Of a stretch of 11,644 nt of DNA, positions 6,541 through 11,644 are shown in pieces. Both the position numbers and the translations under genes were made by a program. Source of the stretch: Rhizobacter sp. (GTDB lineage: Bacteria > Pseudomonadota > Gammaproteobacteria > Burkholderiales > Burkholderiaceae); contig JACMKW010000458.1 of the NCBI GenBank assembly GCA_014379885.1, forward strand, positions 1 through 11,644, given 5' to 3'. Position 1 is the stretch's first letter, and the number at the start of each line of letters is the position of its first letter. The notes beneath the pieces were generated by a model. That model made no database searches. It was not told where the DNA came from and worked only from the letters and a program-made list of their open reading frames with translations.

Positions 6541-7665
6541 TCATTCGTTGAAGGGGTGCAGCCAGCCGGCCAGCGCCCATTGATCAAGCAATTCTCGGGC
6601 GTCGCCGCCGAGCTTGGCAAGTTGTGGCGACGCCAGCAAGCGCTCGTCACACAAGCGTCGCATCAACCGCGCATCGCGGCCCGCGGCTCGAAACGCTTCG
6701 CCGTTGATGAACACATGCTGCTCGTCGTAGAACATGCGGGTTCTTCGATCGAGCCTCACTCCGCCACCGGCCACCAGCGGCTGGCCCTGCTCGAACCAAA
6801 CCTGCGGCTTGGGTTCGCTCAGCACCTCACCCAGCGCGCAAGCGAGCGAGCGTGGCTCGGCCAGCCAGCGTGTCACTTCGCGCTGCACGAACTCATGCAT
6901 CGCTTCGGGGATGCGACCCGGCGTGTCGGTCGCAGGCTGGCGCGGGTCGCGGTACAGCGGGTCGGGCTCGGGCAGCTCGCTGGCGTCGATCATGCGCTGC
7001 AGCACCTCGGTGCGCAGTTCAGCGCGGCCTGCCGCGCGAAAGCCCACCGAGGCCGTCATGCACTCGCCTTCGGCCACGCCGTCGTGGCCCCACCCAGGTG
7101 GCAGATAAAGCATGTCGCCTGGCACGAGCAGCCACTCCTGTTCTGGCTCGAAATGCTGAAGGATCTTCAAGGGCACATTGGGCTGCAGGCTGTCATCGCC
7201 TGGCGGCGCAACGCGCCAGCGACGGCACCCTTGCAGTTGCAGCAGGAACACGTCGTACGAATCCACGTGCGGGCCGACACCACCGCCGTCGCTGGCCCAC
7301 GACACCATCAGGTCGTCAACCCGCGCATCGGGCACAAAGCGAAACCGCGAGAGCAGTTCGTGCGCCGCCTGAAGGTGCGTGTCCACGCCCTGCACCAGCA
7401 GCGTCCAACCAGGTTGATCAACACGCGGCAACGCACGTCGCGGCAACGGGCCGTGGCGCAGTGTCCAGCCATCCGCTTGATGCACCACCAGTCGCGCCTC
7501 CACATCGTCGCGTGCTGCCATGGCAAACAGCTCGGCGCGGCTCGCAAAAGGCATCACATCGGGCACCGCCTGGCGGATCAACAAAGGCCGCTTTTGCCAG
7601 TGGCGACGCATGAAAAGCTGAGGCGACAAACCGCCCAGCAAGGGTGTTGGCAAAGAGGTCGTCAT
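6541..7665 (-). CDS. roxA: Ribosomal protein L16 arginine hydroxylase-type 2OG oxygenase (RoxA/YcfD)
   Basis: A JmjC-like cupin dioxygenase of 374 residues, the same size as E. coli YcfD/RoxA (373), which hydroxylates an arginine of ribosomal protein L16 using 2-oxoglutarate, Fe(II) and O2. The iron-binding triad is visible: His133-x-Asp135 in GGVGPHVDSYDVFLLQ and His194 in YLPPGWGHDGVA. The C-terminal winged-helix-like region (about 260-374), with FINGEAF and a final LDQWALAGWLHPFNE, is as in the family. The start ATG lies 25 bp from the divergent FKBP gene, with no obvious Shine-Dalgarno site. It is followed by the uncharacterised 163-aa gene. The family is secure; the substrate L16 is inferred from homology. 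Confidence 0.9.
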   Translation of the reverse strand: MTTSLPTPLLGGLSPQLFMRRHWQKRPLLIRQAVPDVMPFASRAELFAMAARDDVEARLVVHQADGWTLRHGPLPRRALPRVDQPGWTLLVQGVDTHLQAAHELLSRFRFVPDARVDDLMVSWASDGGGVGPHVDSYDVFLLQLQGCRRWRVAPPGDDSLQPNVPLKILQHFEPEQEWLLVPGDMLYLPPGWGHDGVAEGECMTASVGFRAAGRAELRTEVLQRMIDASELPEPDPLYRDPRQPATDTPGRIPEAMHEFVQREVTRWLAEPRSLACALGEVLSEPKPQVWFEQGQPLVAGGGVRLDRRTRMFYDEQHVFINGEAFRAAGRDARLMRRLCDERLLASPQLAKLGGDARELLDQWALAGWLHPFNE

Positions 7666-7690
7666 GGGGTGATTGTGCGATCATTGTTCG

Positions 7691-8212
7691 ATGTTGATTT
7701 CATCCCCCTGCGTCGTCAGCCTTACCTGGCGACTCGAAGACGCCCAAGGCCAGTTGATCGACGAACTGGAAGCGCCGGTCGAGTTCTTCTTTGGCGGCGA
7801 TGACCTGTTGGCAAAGGTCGAAGAAGCCCTGAACGGCCAGGAAACCGGCTTCGAAATCAAGCTGCATCTGGAGCCCGAGCACGCCTTTGGCGAGTACCAA
7901 TCCGAACTGGTCTTTTTTGAAGAGCGCGCCATCTTGGGCGAACAGGTCGAGCCCGGGATGCAGTTCGAAGGTCCGCCCGAAGGCGCCGTCACCGAGGGCC
8001 TGCCGGTCGATGCGCTCTACACCGTGACCGAGGTCTATGACACTCACGTGGTGCTCGACGGCAACCACCCGCTGGCGGGCATTGCCTTGCGGCTCGACTT
8101 GAAGGTGCGTGACGTGCGCGAAGCCACTGTTGAGGAGATCGAAGCCGGCAGCGTCACCGAGTCAGGCCTCAGCGTGATGAGCGCCCCGCCAGGCGGCACC
8201 CGGCTTCACTGA
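7691..8212 (+). CDS. FKBP-type peptidyl-prolyl isomerase, SlyD-like
   Basis: A 173-residue protein with the split FKBP layout of SlyD. An N-terminal FKBP half comes first (VVSLTWRLEDAQGQLIDELEAPVEFFFGGDDLLAKVEEALNG). The stretch HLEPEHAFGEYQ leads into an inserted chaperone (IF) domain of about 60 residues. The returning FKBP strand contains LDGNHPLAGIALRLDLKV, close to the DGNHxLAG motif of SlyD. It lacks the His/Cys-rich metal-binding tail of E. coli SlyD and ends in GTRLH. Likely a cytoplasmic prolyl isomerase/chaperone. ATG at 7691 is chosen; a TTG at 7673 would add six residues. No clear Shine-Dalgarno site is seen. Divergent from roxA with only 25 bp between, so the promoters must overlap the neighbouring coding regions. 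Confidence 0.87.
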   Translation: MLISSPCVVSLTWRLEDAQGQLIDELEAPVEFFFGGDDLLAKVEEALNGQETGFEIKLHLEPEHAFGEYQSELVFFEERAILGEQVEPGMQFEGPPEGAVTEGLPVDALYTVTEVYDTHVVLDGNHPLAGIALRLDLKVRDVREATVEEIEAGSVTESGLSVMSAPPGGTRLH

Positions 8213-8388
8213 GGCAACTCGTCGCCTTGTCAGAGTTTCTCTTCGCGGTTGTCGAACGCGGGTTTCAATTTCACCGTGCCTGAGCTCGCATCGACGGCGA
8301 TGTCGACGAACTGAGCCAGCCGATCAGCTCTCTCCGCCCCTCGAAGCAGCACTGCCGTCACGCTGCCGCCGCCCGCGCCTTTACTTCG
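8213..8388 (-). pseudogene. Relic of an RND-efflux membrane fusion protein gene
   Basis: This 176-bp gap between the SlyD-like gene and dut holds no intact gene. Read on the minus strand directly after the dut stop and in the same frame, it gives VTAVLLRGAERADRLAQFVD and on to DIAVDASSGTVKLKPAFDN, then REEKL and a stop at 8232-8230. The FVD-x-AVD-x-x-SGTVKLKA-x-FDN wording is characteristic of the beta-barrel part of HlyD/AcrA-type periplasmic adaptors, where the family normally continues E-K-L-W-P-G. Here the Trp position is TGA and the following codons read QGDELPQ. Only about 55 codons remain, with no start or surrounding domains, so it is a degraded remnant. The call rests on recalled family motifs; a chance resemblance is possible. 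Confidence 0.5.
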
Positions 8389-8838
8389 TCAGTGTTTGCC
8401 GGTGGAGCCAAAGCCCCCTGCACCACGGTCGGAGGCACCGAATTCATCGACCACGCGGAACTGCGCCTGCACCACTGGCACGATGACGAGTTGCGCAATG
8501 CGCTCCATCGGCTGCACGGTGAAGCTCTGCTGCCCGCGGTTCCAGCAGCTCACCATCAGCTGGCCCTGGTAGTCGGAGTCGATCAGGCCCACCAGGTTGC
8601 CGAGCACGATGCCGTGCTTGTGCCCCAGCCCCGAGCGCGGCAGGATCAACGCGGCCAGCCCCGGGTCGGCCACATGGATGGCCAGGCCGGTCGGAATGAG
8701 CTGGGTCTGGCCGGGCTCCAGCACCAGCGGCGCATCGAGACAGGCGCGCAGGTCGAGGCCGGCGCTGCCGGGCGTGGCGTAGGTGGGCAGTTGCTCGGCC
8801 ATGCGAGGGTCGAGCACTTTCAGGTCAATGGGGCTCAT
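8389..8838 (-). CDS. dut: Deoxyuridine 5'-triphosphate nucleotidohydrolase (dUTPase)
   Basis: Dut hydrolyses dUTP to dUMP and pyrophosphate, keeping uracil out of DNA and feeding dTMP synthesis. The 149-residue length fits the trimeric family (E. coli 151). All five motifs are visible in order: [40 protein letters not shown] and the P-loop-like [10 protein letters not shown] at the C-terminus. The start ATG overlaps the stop of a 38-codon ORF (ATGA). A GAGG ribosome-binding site five to seven bases upstream is provided by that ORF's last codons. The coaBC-dut order is classical in proteobacteria. Identification is secure. Confidence 0.96.
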   Translation of the reverse strand: MSPIDLKVLDPRMAEQLPTYATPGSAGLDLRACLDAPLVLEPGQTQLIPTGLAIHVADPGLAALILPRSGLGHKHGIVLGNLVGLIDSDYQGQLMVSCWNRGQQSFTVQPMERIAQLVIVPVVQAQFRVVDEFGASDRGAGGFGSTGKH

Positions 8839-8951
8839 GACAGCCCCTCGTCCGATGAGTACATCGGCCGATCCCCCAAGGGAATGCGGGCCGGCTTGGG
8901 AGCGGCCCGGCGCTCGGCCCGCTCATGCGCGTCTGATGTGAGTTCTTTCAT
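8835..8951 (-). CDS. Small ORF (38 aa) coupled between coaBC and dut
   Basis: An ATG at 8951-8949 overlaps the coaBC stop as ATGA, and the TGA at 8837-8835 overlaps the dut start as ATGA. The frame thus fills the gap between the two genes exactly. The product begins [20 protein letters not shown] and goes on through [18 protein letters not shown]. It is charged, has no membrane span or signal, and has a helical-looking N-terminal third and a Pro-rich remainder. There is no separate ribosome-binding site, so translation would be by re-initiation from coaBC. The codons for DEGL contain the GAGGGG that serves dut. I recognise no family. The double coupling argues it is translated; whether the peptide itself works is open. 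Confidence 0.6.
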   Translation of the reverse strand: MKELTSDAHERAERRAAPKPARIPLGDRPMYSSDEGLS

Positions 8952-10165
8952 GTTTCGGAAGCGAGGCGTTGGGCGATGTCGCTCACGAGCGCGCGCGCCA
9001 GAGTGAGCTTGTCGGCCTGGGCGATGTCGCGGTGGCCGGCGGCATCGACCACCACCAGCGCGTTGTCGTCGCGCCCGAAGGTGGCCGGCCCGAGGTTGCC
9101 GACGATGAGCGGCACGTTCTTGCGGATGAGTTTTTCACGCGCGTGTTTCAGCAGGTCATGACTTTCGGCAGCGAAGCCCACGCAGAACGGGCGCTTGGGC
9201 AAAGCGGCCACGGCGGCCAGGATGTCGGGGTTCTCGGTCAGCTCAAAAGTGGGCGCGACCTTGCTGCCGTTTTTCTTGATCTTTTGATCGGACAGGCTGG
9301 CGGGCCGCCAGTCGGCCACGGCCGCCGTGGCAACGAACACCGAATGCCGGGTGGCCTGGGGCAGCACGGCATCGAACATCTGCTGAGCTGTCTGCACGTC
9401 GATGCGCCGCACGCCTCGTGGTGTGGGCAGGTGCACCGGGCCTGCCACCAGGGTCACCTCGGCGCCCGCTTCGCGCGCGGCTCGCGCCATCGCAAAACCC
9501 ATCTTGCCGCTGGACAGGTTGGTGATGCCGCGCACCGGGTCGATGGGCTCGAAAGTCGGGCCGGCGGTGATCAGCAAACGCTGGCCCGCCAGCACCTTGG
9601 GCGCCAGGAACGCGATCAGTTCTTCCACCAGCTCATCGGCTTCGAGCATGCGGCCGTCGCCGATCTCGCCGCAGGCCTGGTCGCCGTTGCCGGGGCCAAG
9701 AATAGTGCTGCCATCGGCACGCAGCAAGGCCAGGTTGCGCTGCGTCGCCGGGTGAGCCCACATCTCGCGGTTCATCGCCGGCGCCAACAGCAGTGGGCAG
9801 CGCTCGATGGGGCGCGCCAGGCACAAGAGGCTCAACAGGTCGTCGGCACGGCCGTGCGCCAGCTTGGCCATCAGGTCGGCGCTGGCAGGAGCGATCAACA
9901 CGGCATCGGCCTCACGGGTGAGGTTGATGTGTGCCATGGCGTTGGGCTCACGTGCGTCCCACTGGCTGGTGTAGACACTGCGATTGGAGAGCGCCTGCAT
10001 GGTCACCGCGGTGATGAACTGCTCGGCCGCCTCGCTCATCACCACCTGCACCGTGGCGCCGGCCTTGATGAGCCCGCGTGTCAGCTCGGCGGCCTTGTAG
10101 CAGGCGATGCCACCGCTCAAGCCCAGCACGATGTGCCGGCCCTGTAAATCCAGTCGTTCAGTCAT
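8948..10165 (-). CDS. coaBC: Bifunctional phosphopantothenoylcysteine decarboxylase / phosphopantothenate-cysteine ligase
   Basis: CoaBC carries two consecutive steps of coenzyme A synthesis: CTP-dependent ligation of cysteine to 4'-phosphopantothenate (CoaB, C-terminal) and FMN-dependent decarboxylation (CoaC, N-terminal). The 405-residue length fits (E. coli 406). The CoaC part shows [14 protein letters not shown] (16-29), catalytic His79 (AMAHINL), PAMN at 129-132, and the substrate-clamp Cys165 in [12 protein letters not shown]. The CoaB part begins near residue 196 with [25 protein letters not shown] and includes the KIKK lysines. ATG at 10165 is preferred. A TTG at 10186 overlapping the signal peptidase stop would add seven residues. 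The gene is 17 bp downstream of the signal peptidase-like gene and overlaps the small ORF before dut. Confidence 0.96.
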   Translation of the reverse strand: MTERLDLQGRHIVLGLSGGIACYKAAELTRGLIKAGATVQVVMSEAAEQFITAVTMQALSNRSVYTSQWDAREPNAMAHINLTREADAVLIAPASADLMAKLAHGRADDLLSLLCLARPIERCPLLLAPAMNREMWAHPATQRNLALLRADGSTILGPGNGDQACGEIGDGRMLEADELVEELIAFLAPKVLAGQRLLITAGPTFEPIDPVRGITNLSSGKMGFAMARAAREAGAEVTLVAGPVHLPTPRGVRRIDVQTAQQMFDAVLPQATRHSVFVATAAVADWRPASLSDQKIKKNGSKVAPTFELTENPDILAAVAALPKRPFCVGFAAESHDLLKHAREKLIRKNVPLIVGNLGPATFGRDDNALVVVDAAGHRDIAQADKLTLARALVSDIAQRLASET

Positions 10166-10182
10166 GGCGTAGGAACCTTGGG

Positions 10183-10992
10183 TCAAAGCGCAGTCCAGCT
10201 GCGGGACAGATCAGACCAATTGAACAAAACGCGCACGGCCTTGCCGTACACCTGCTCATGCGGCAAAAACCCCCAGACGCGCGAGTCTTCGGAGTTGTCG
10301 CGGTTGTCGCCAAGCATCAGGTACTGACCGGCGGGCACGGTGCATTGCCAGATGCTTGTGTCCTCGACCCGGCAGTGTTCCGCCAGCCCGGGTTGTTTCA
10401 GGTTGATCGCGAGGCGCCCCTGCACAAACGGGTTGAGCTTGACCACTCGCTGGCGCTGCTGCACGGTCTCGCGCATCAGCCAATGGCCGCGGTCTTCTTC
10501 ACGCACATCAGGGCCGCTGCCATCGCTCAGCATCTCGGGCGGCTGCACTTCACCATTCACACTGACCAGACCGTTCTGGAACCGAACCACGTCGCCCGGC
10601 AAACCGACGAGCCGCTTCACATAAAACTCCGACACATCAAGCGGGTAGCGAAACACCACCACGTCGCCACGCTGCGGCCGGCCAGTCTCGATGGCCGTGT
10701 TGGTGAACGGCAGGCGCGGGCCGTACGCCAAATGGTTGACGAGCAGGTAGTCACCCACCCGAAGCGTGGGCTCCATCGAACCCGAAGGCACACGGGGCCA
10801 ATCGGCCAGCGCCACCCGGCAAGTGAACATCAACCCGATCACGATGAACAGCTCAGCCCCAAGGCTGACCCAAAACGGCTTGCGCTCGGGCAGCGGAAAG
10901 CGCTTCAGCCGGCGCCGCCACACGACCCAGCAGGCCCCACTGGCCAGGCTCAGCAGGAAAAGGATCTCGTTGACGGAAAAGCCGATCTGCAT
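10183..10992 (-). CDS. Signal peptidase I (LepB-type), probably a second copy
   Basis: A 269-residue membrane-bound serine protease that would remove signal peptides of exported proteins. Two N-terminal membrane helices are visible (about 8-25 and 44-63), as in E. coli LepB. Then come the box B motif VPSGSMEPTL with catalytic Ser72, box D YVKRLVGLPGD with general-base Lys126, and box E GDNRDNSEDSR. The cytoplasmic loop between the helices is short and basic (RRRLKRFPLPERK). ATG at 10992 starts directly at the first helix; longer frames begin with non-conserved sequence. The gene stands ahead of coaBC, away from the usual lepA-lepB-rnc-era setting, so it may be a paralog. The catalytic family is certain; the special role is inference. 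Confidence 0.92.
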   Translation of the reverse strand: MQIGFSVNEILFLLSLASGACWVVWRRRLKRFPLPERKPFWVSLGAELFIVIGLMFTCRVALADWPRVPSGSMEPTLRVGDYLLVNHLAYGPRLPFTNTAIETGRPQRGDVVVFRYPLDVSEFYVKRLVGLPGDVVRFQNGLVSVNGEVQPPEMLSDGSGPDVREEDRGHWLMRETVQQRQRVVKLNPFVQGRLAINLKQPGLAEHCRVEDTSIWQCTVPAGQYLMLGDNRDNSEDSRVWGFLPHEQVYGKAVRVLFNWSDLSRSWTAL

Positions 10993-11022
10993 GGGGCGGG
11001 AGAGGGTGCAATCCAGGCCGCG

Positions 11023-11028
11023 ATTATG
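11023..11028 (-). promoter_or_regulatory. Possible -10 for the signal peptidase-coaBC-dut unit
   Basis: CATAAT on the minus strand (11028-11023) lies 30 bases before the signal peptidase ATG, giving a short leader. The -35 position is not convincing (CGACCT at 17-bp spacing). The site is about 55 bp from the regulator palindrome. Confidence 0.35.
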
Positions 11029-11081
11029 GCGGCCGGCTGTTTGGCAGGTCGGTGGCCAGGCGAACACCTAATTTCCCTAGA

Positions 11082-11099
11082 TTTCAGTAATTACTGAAA
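11082..11099. promoter_or_regulatory. 18-bp perfect palindrome, probable GbsR/MarR-type operator
   Basis: TTTCAGTAATTACTGAAA is fully self-complementary. It lies 40 bp before the regulator ATG and covers the -35 position of that gene's likely promoter. The size and symmetry suit a dimeric winged-helix regulator. The neighbouring regulator itself is the obvious candidate, which would mean autoregulation. Confidence 0.65.
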
Positions 11100-11105
11100 A
11101 TTCAA

Positions 11106-11111
11106 GATAAT
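11106..11111 (+). promoter_or_regulatory. Likely -10 box of the GbsR/MarR regulator gene
   Basis: GATAAT matches the -10 consensus in five of six bases. At 17-bp spacing the -35 would be TTCAGT (11083-11088), inside the palindrome. Repressor binding there would block RNA polymerase. The ribosome-binding site before the ATG at 11140 is weak (AAAG, eight bases upstream, followed by an A-run). Confidence 0.5.
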
Positions 11112-11139
11112 CTGACCCACATCAACCTAAAGCCAAAAA

Positions 11140-11644
11140 ATGACGCCGCTCTCACCGTTGGTCAAAAGTTTCGTCAGCCACTTCGGCGAGATGGGCAGCC
11201 GCTGGGGCATCAACCGCACCGTGGGCCAGATCTACGCGCTGATCTTTGTGTCGCCCGCGCCGGTGAATGCCGACGACATTGCCGAAGCGTTGGAGTTCTC
11301 ACGCTCCAACGTGAGCATGGGCCTCAAGGAATTGCAGGCCTGGCGCCTGGTGAGCCTGCGCCACCAAGCCGGTGACCGGCGCGAATACTTCGACGCCCCC
11401 AGCGACGCCTGGGAGATCTTTCGCACCCTGGCCGAAGAGCGCCGCCGCCGCGAGATCGAGCCCACGCTGTCGATGCTGCGCGGCGCCCTGCTGGAGCAGC
11501 CCACGACCGAAGCTGACCGCATTGCGCAAGAGCGCATGAAGGGCATGCACGACCTGATTGAGTTGATGACCACTTGGTTCGATGACGTGCAGCGCCTGGA
11601 CCAGCAGACTTTGTCGCAATTGATGAAGATGGGCGCCAAGGTGC
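11140..11644 (+). CDS. GbsR/MarR-family transcriptional regulator, 5' part
   Basis: The frame is open to the window edge, so the C-terminus is missing; 168 residues are visible. It starts MTPLSPLVKSFVSHFGEMGSRWGINR, then a winged helix-turn-helix region. VNADDIAEALEFSRSNVSMGLKELQAWRLV is the recognition helix-turn-helix (about 46-75), and RRHQAGDRREYFDAP-like text (LRHQAGDRREYFDAP, about 78-92) forms the wing. A helical dimerisation part follows with an EERRRREIEPTLSMLRGAL segment. This wording matches GbsR/MarR-family regulators of Burkholderiales as I recall them. The ligand and target genes are unknown and the regulated genes may lie beyond the window. It is divergent from the signal peptidase gene and has a perfect palindrome in its promoter. 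Confidence 0.88.
   Translation, partial: MTPLSPLVKSFVSHFGEMGSRWGINRTVGQIYALIFVSPAPVNADDIAEALEFSRSNVSMGLKELQAWRLVSLRHQAGDRREYFDAPSDAWEIFRTLAEERRRREIEPTLSMLRGALLEQPTTEADRIAQERMKGMHDLIELMTTWFDDVQRLDQQTLSQLMKMGAKV

Noticed and set aside
7646..7676. TTGGCA considered as the -35 of the SlyD-like gene
   Set aside because: No acceptable -10 hexamer lies at 16-18 bp spacing, so a promoter could not be placed.
6502..7803. 433-codon open frame on the plus strand opposite roxA
   Set aside because: The minus strand encodes a clear 2OG oxygenase with its HxD...H triad; the plus frame is His/Arg/Gln-rich shadow text without domains.
8969..10147. 392-codon open frame on the plus strand opposite coaBC
   Set aside because: It mirrors coaBC codon structure, is rich in His and Gly and has no recognisable domain.
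10166..10186. TTG start of coaBC overlapping the signal peptidase stop
   Set aside because: ATG at 10165 gives the family length and the usual distance to the SGGIACYK motif; TTG is a rare start. Coupling by overlap remains possible but is not preferred.
10993..11067. Longer N-terminus for the signal peptidase (25 extra residues)
   Set aside because: The added residues are not hydrophobic and cover the probable -10 region; the first membrane helix begins right at the ATG at 10992.
1..11644. tRNA, rRNA, CRISPR, transposase, integrase, toxin-antitoxin or anti-phage genes
   Set aside because: None seen; all sizeable intervals are explained by housekeeping genes or the short intergenic elements listed.

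Overview
The window is a gene-dense stretch of a high-GC betaproteobacterial chromosome. The order Burkholderiales is likely, and a Comamonadaceae-like relative is the best guess. This rests on the dapA-bamC-MBL hydrolase order, the coaBC-dut pair, the wording of the GbsR/MarR-type regulator and a GC-rich palindromic repeat of a kind common in that family. The taxonomic call is from memory, not from a search. No tRNA, rRNA, CRISPR array, insertion sequence or phage gene is visible. Most of the window is housekeeping; the points of interest are small genes, a gene relic and palindromes between ordinary genes.

Left part, rightward (1-5593): the 3' end of an MFS transporter, a 40-residue membrane peptide, a GC-rich palindromic repeat, a short-chain dehydrogenase, a SAM methyltransferase, dapA (lysine/peptidoglycan precursor synthesis), bamC (outer-membrane assembly lipoprotein) and a YycJ/WalJ-like metallo-beta-lactamase-fold hydrolase. 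The dehydrogenase, methyltransferase and dapA are joined by ATGA overlaps. dapA also has its own likely promoter inside the methyltransferase. The run closes at a strong terminator that can act in both directions (5612-5639).

Middle, leftward (5660-7665): an alanine/serine-rich 72-residue lipoprotein built of heptads and ending in lysine, behind a 130-nt leader carrying an 18-bp perfect palindrome; then, upstream of it, an uncharacterised 163-residue protein and a RoxA/YcfD-type ribosomal oxygenase in one transcription unit. A SlyD-like FKBP gene (7691-8212) runs divergently, only 25 bp from the oxygenase.

Right part, leftward (8213-10992): a signal peptidase I-like gene, coaBC (coenzyme A synthesis), an unlisted 38-codon small ORF and dut (dUTPase). 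The last three are stitched by ATGA overlaps on both sides of the small ORF. Downstream of dut lies a decayed piece of an RND-efflux membrane fusion protein gene. At the right edge a GbsR/MarR-family regulator (cut by the window end) is divergent from the signal peptidase. Its probable operator is a perfect 18-bp palindrome overlapping its own promoter.

No large new system is evident. The best candidates for something undescribed are the coaBC-dut small ORF, the heptad alanine lipoprotein with its palindromic leader, and the uncharacterised partner of RoxA.
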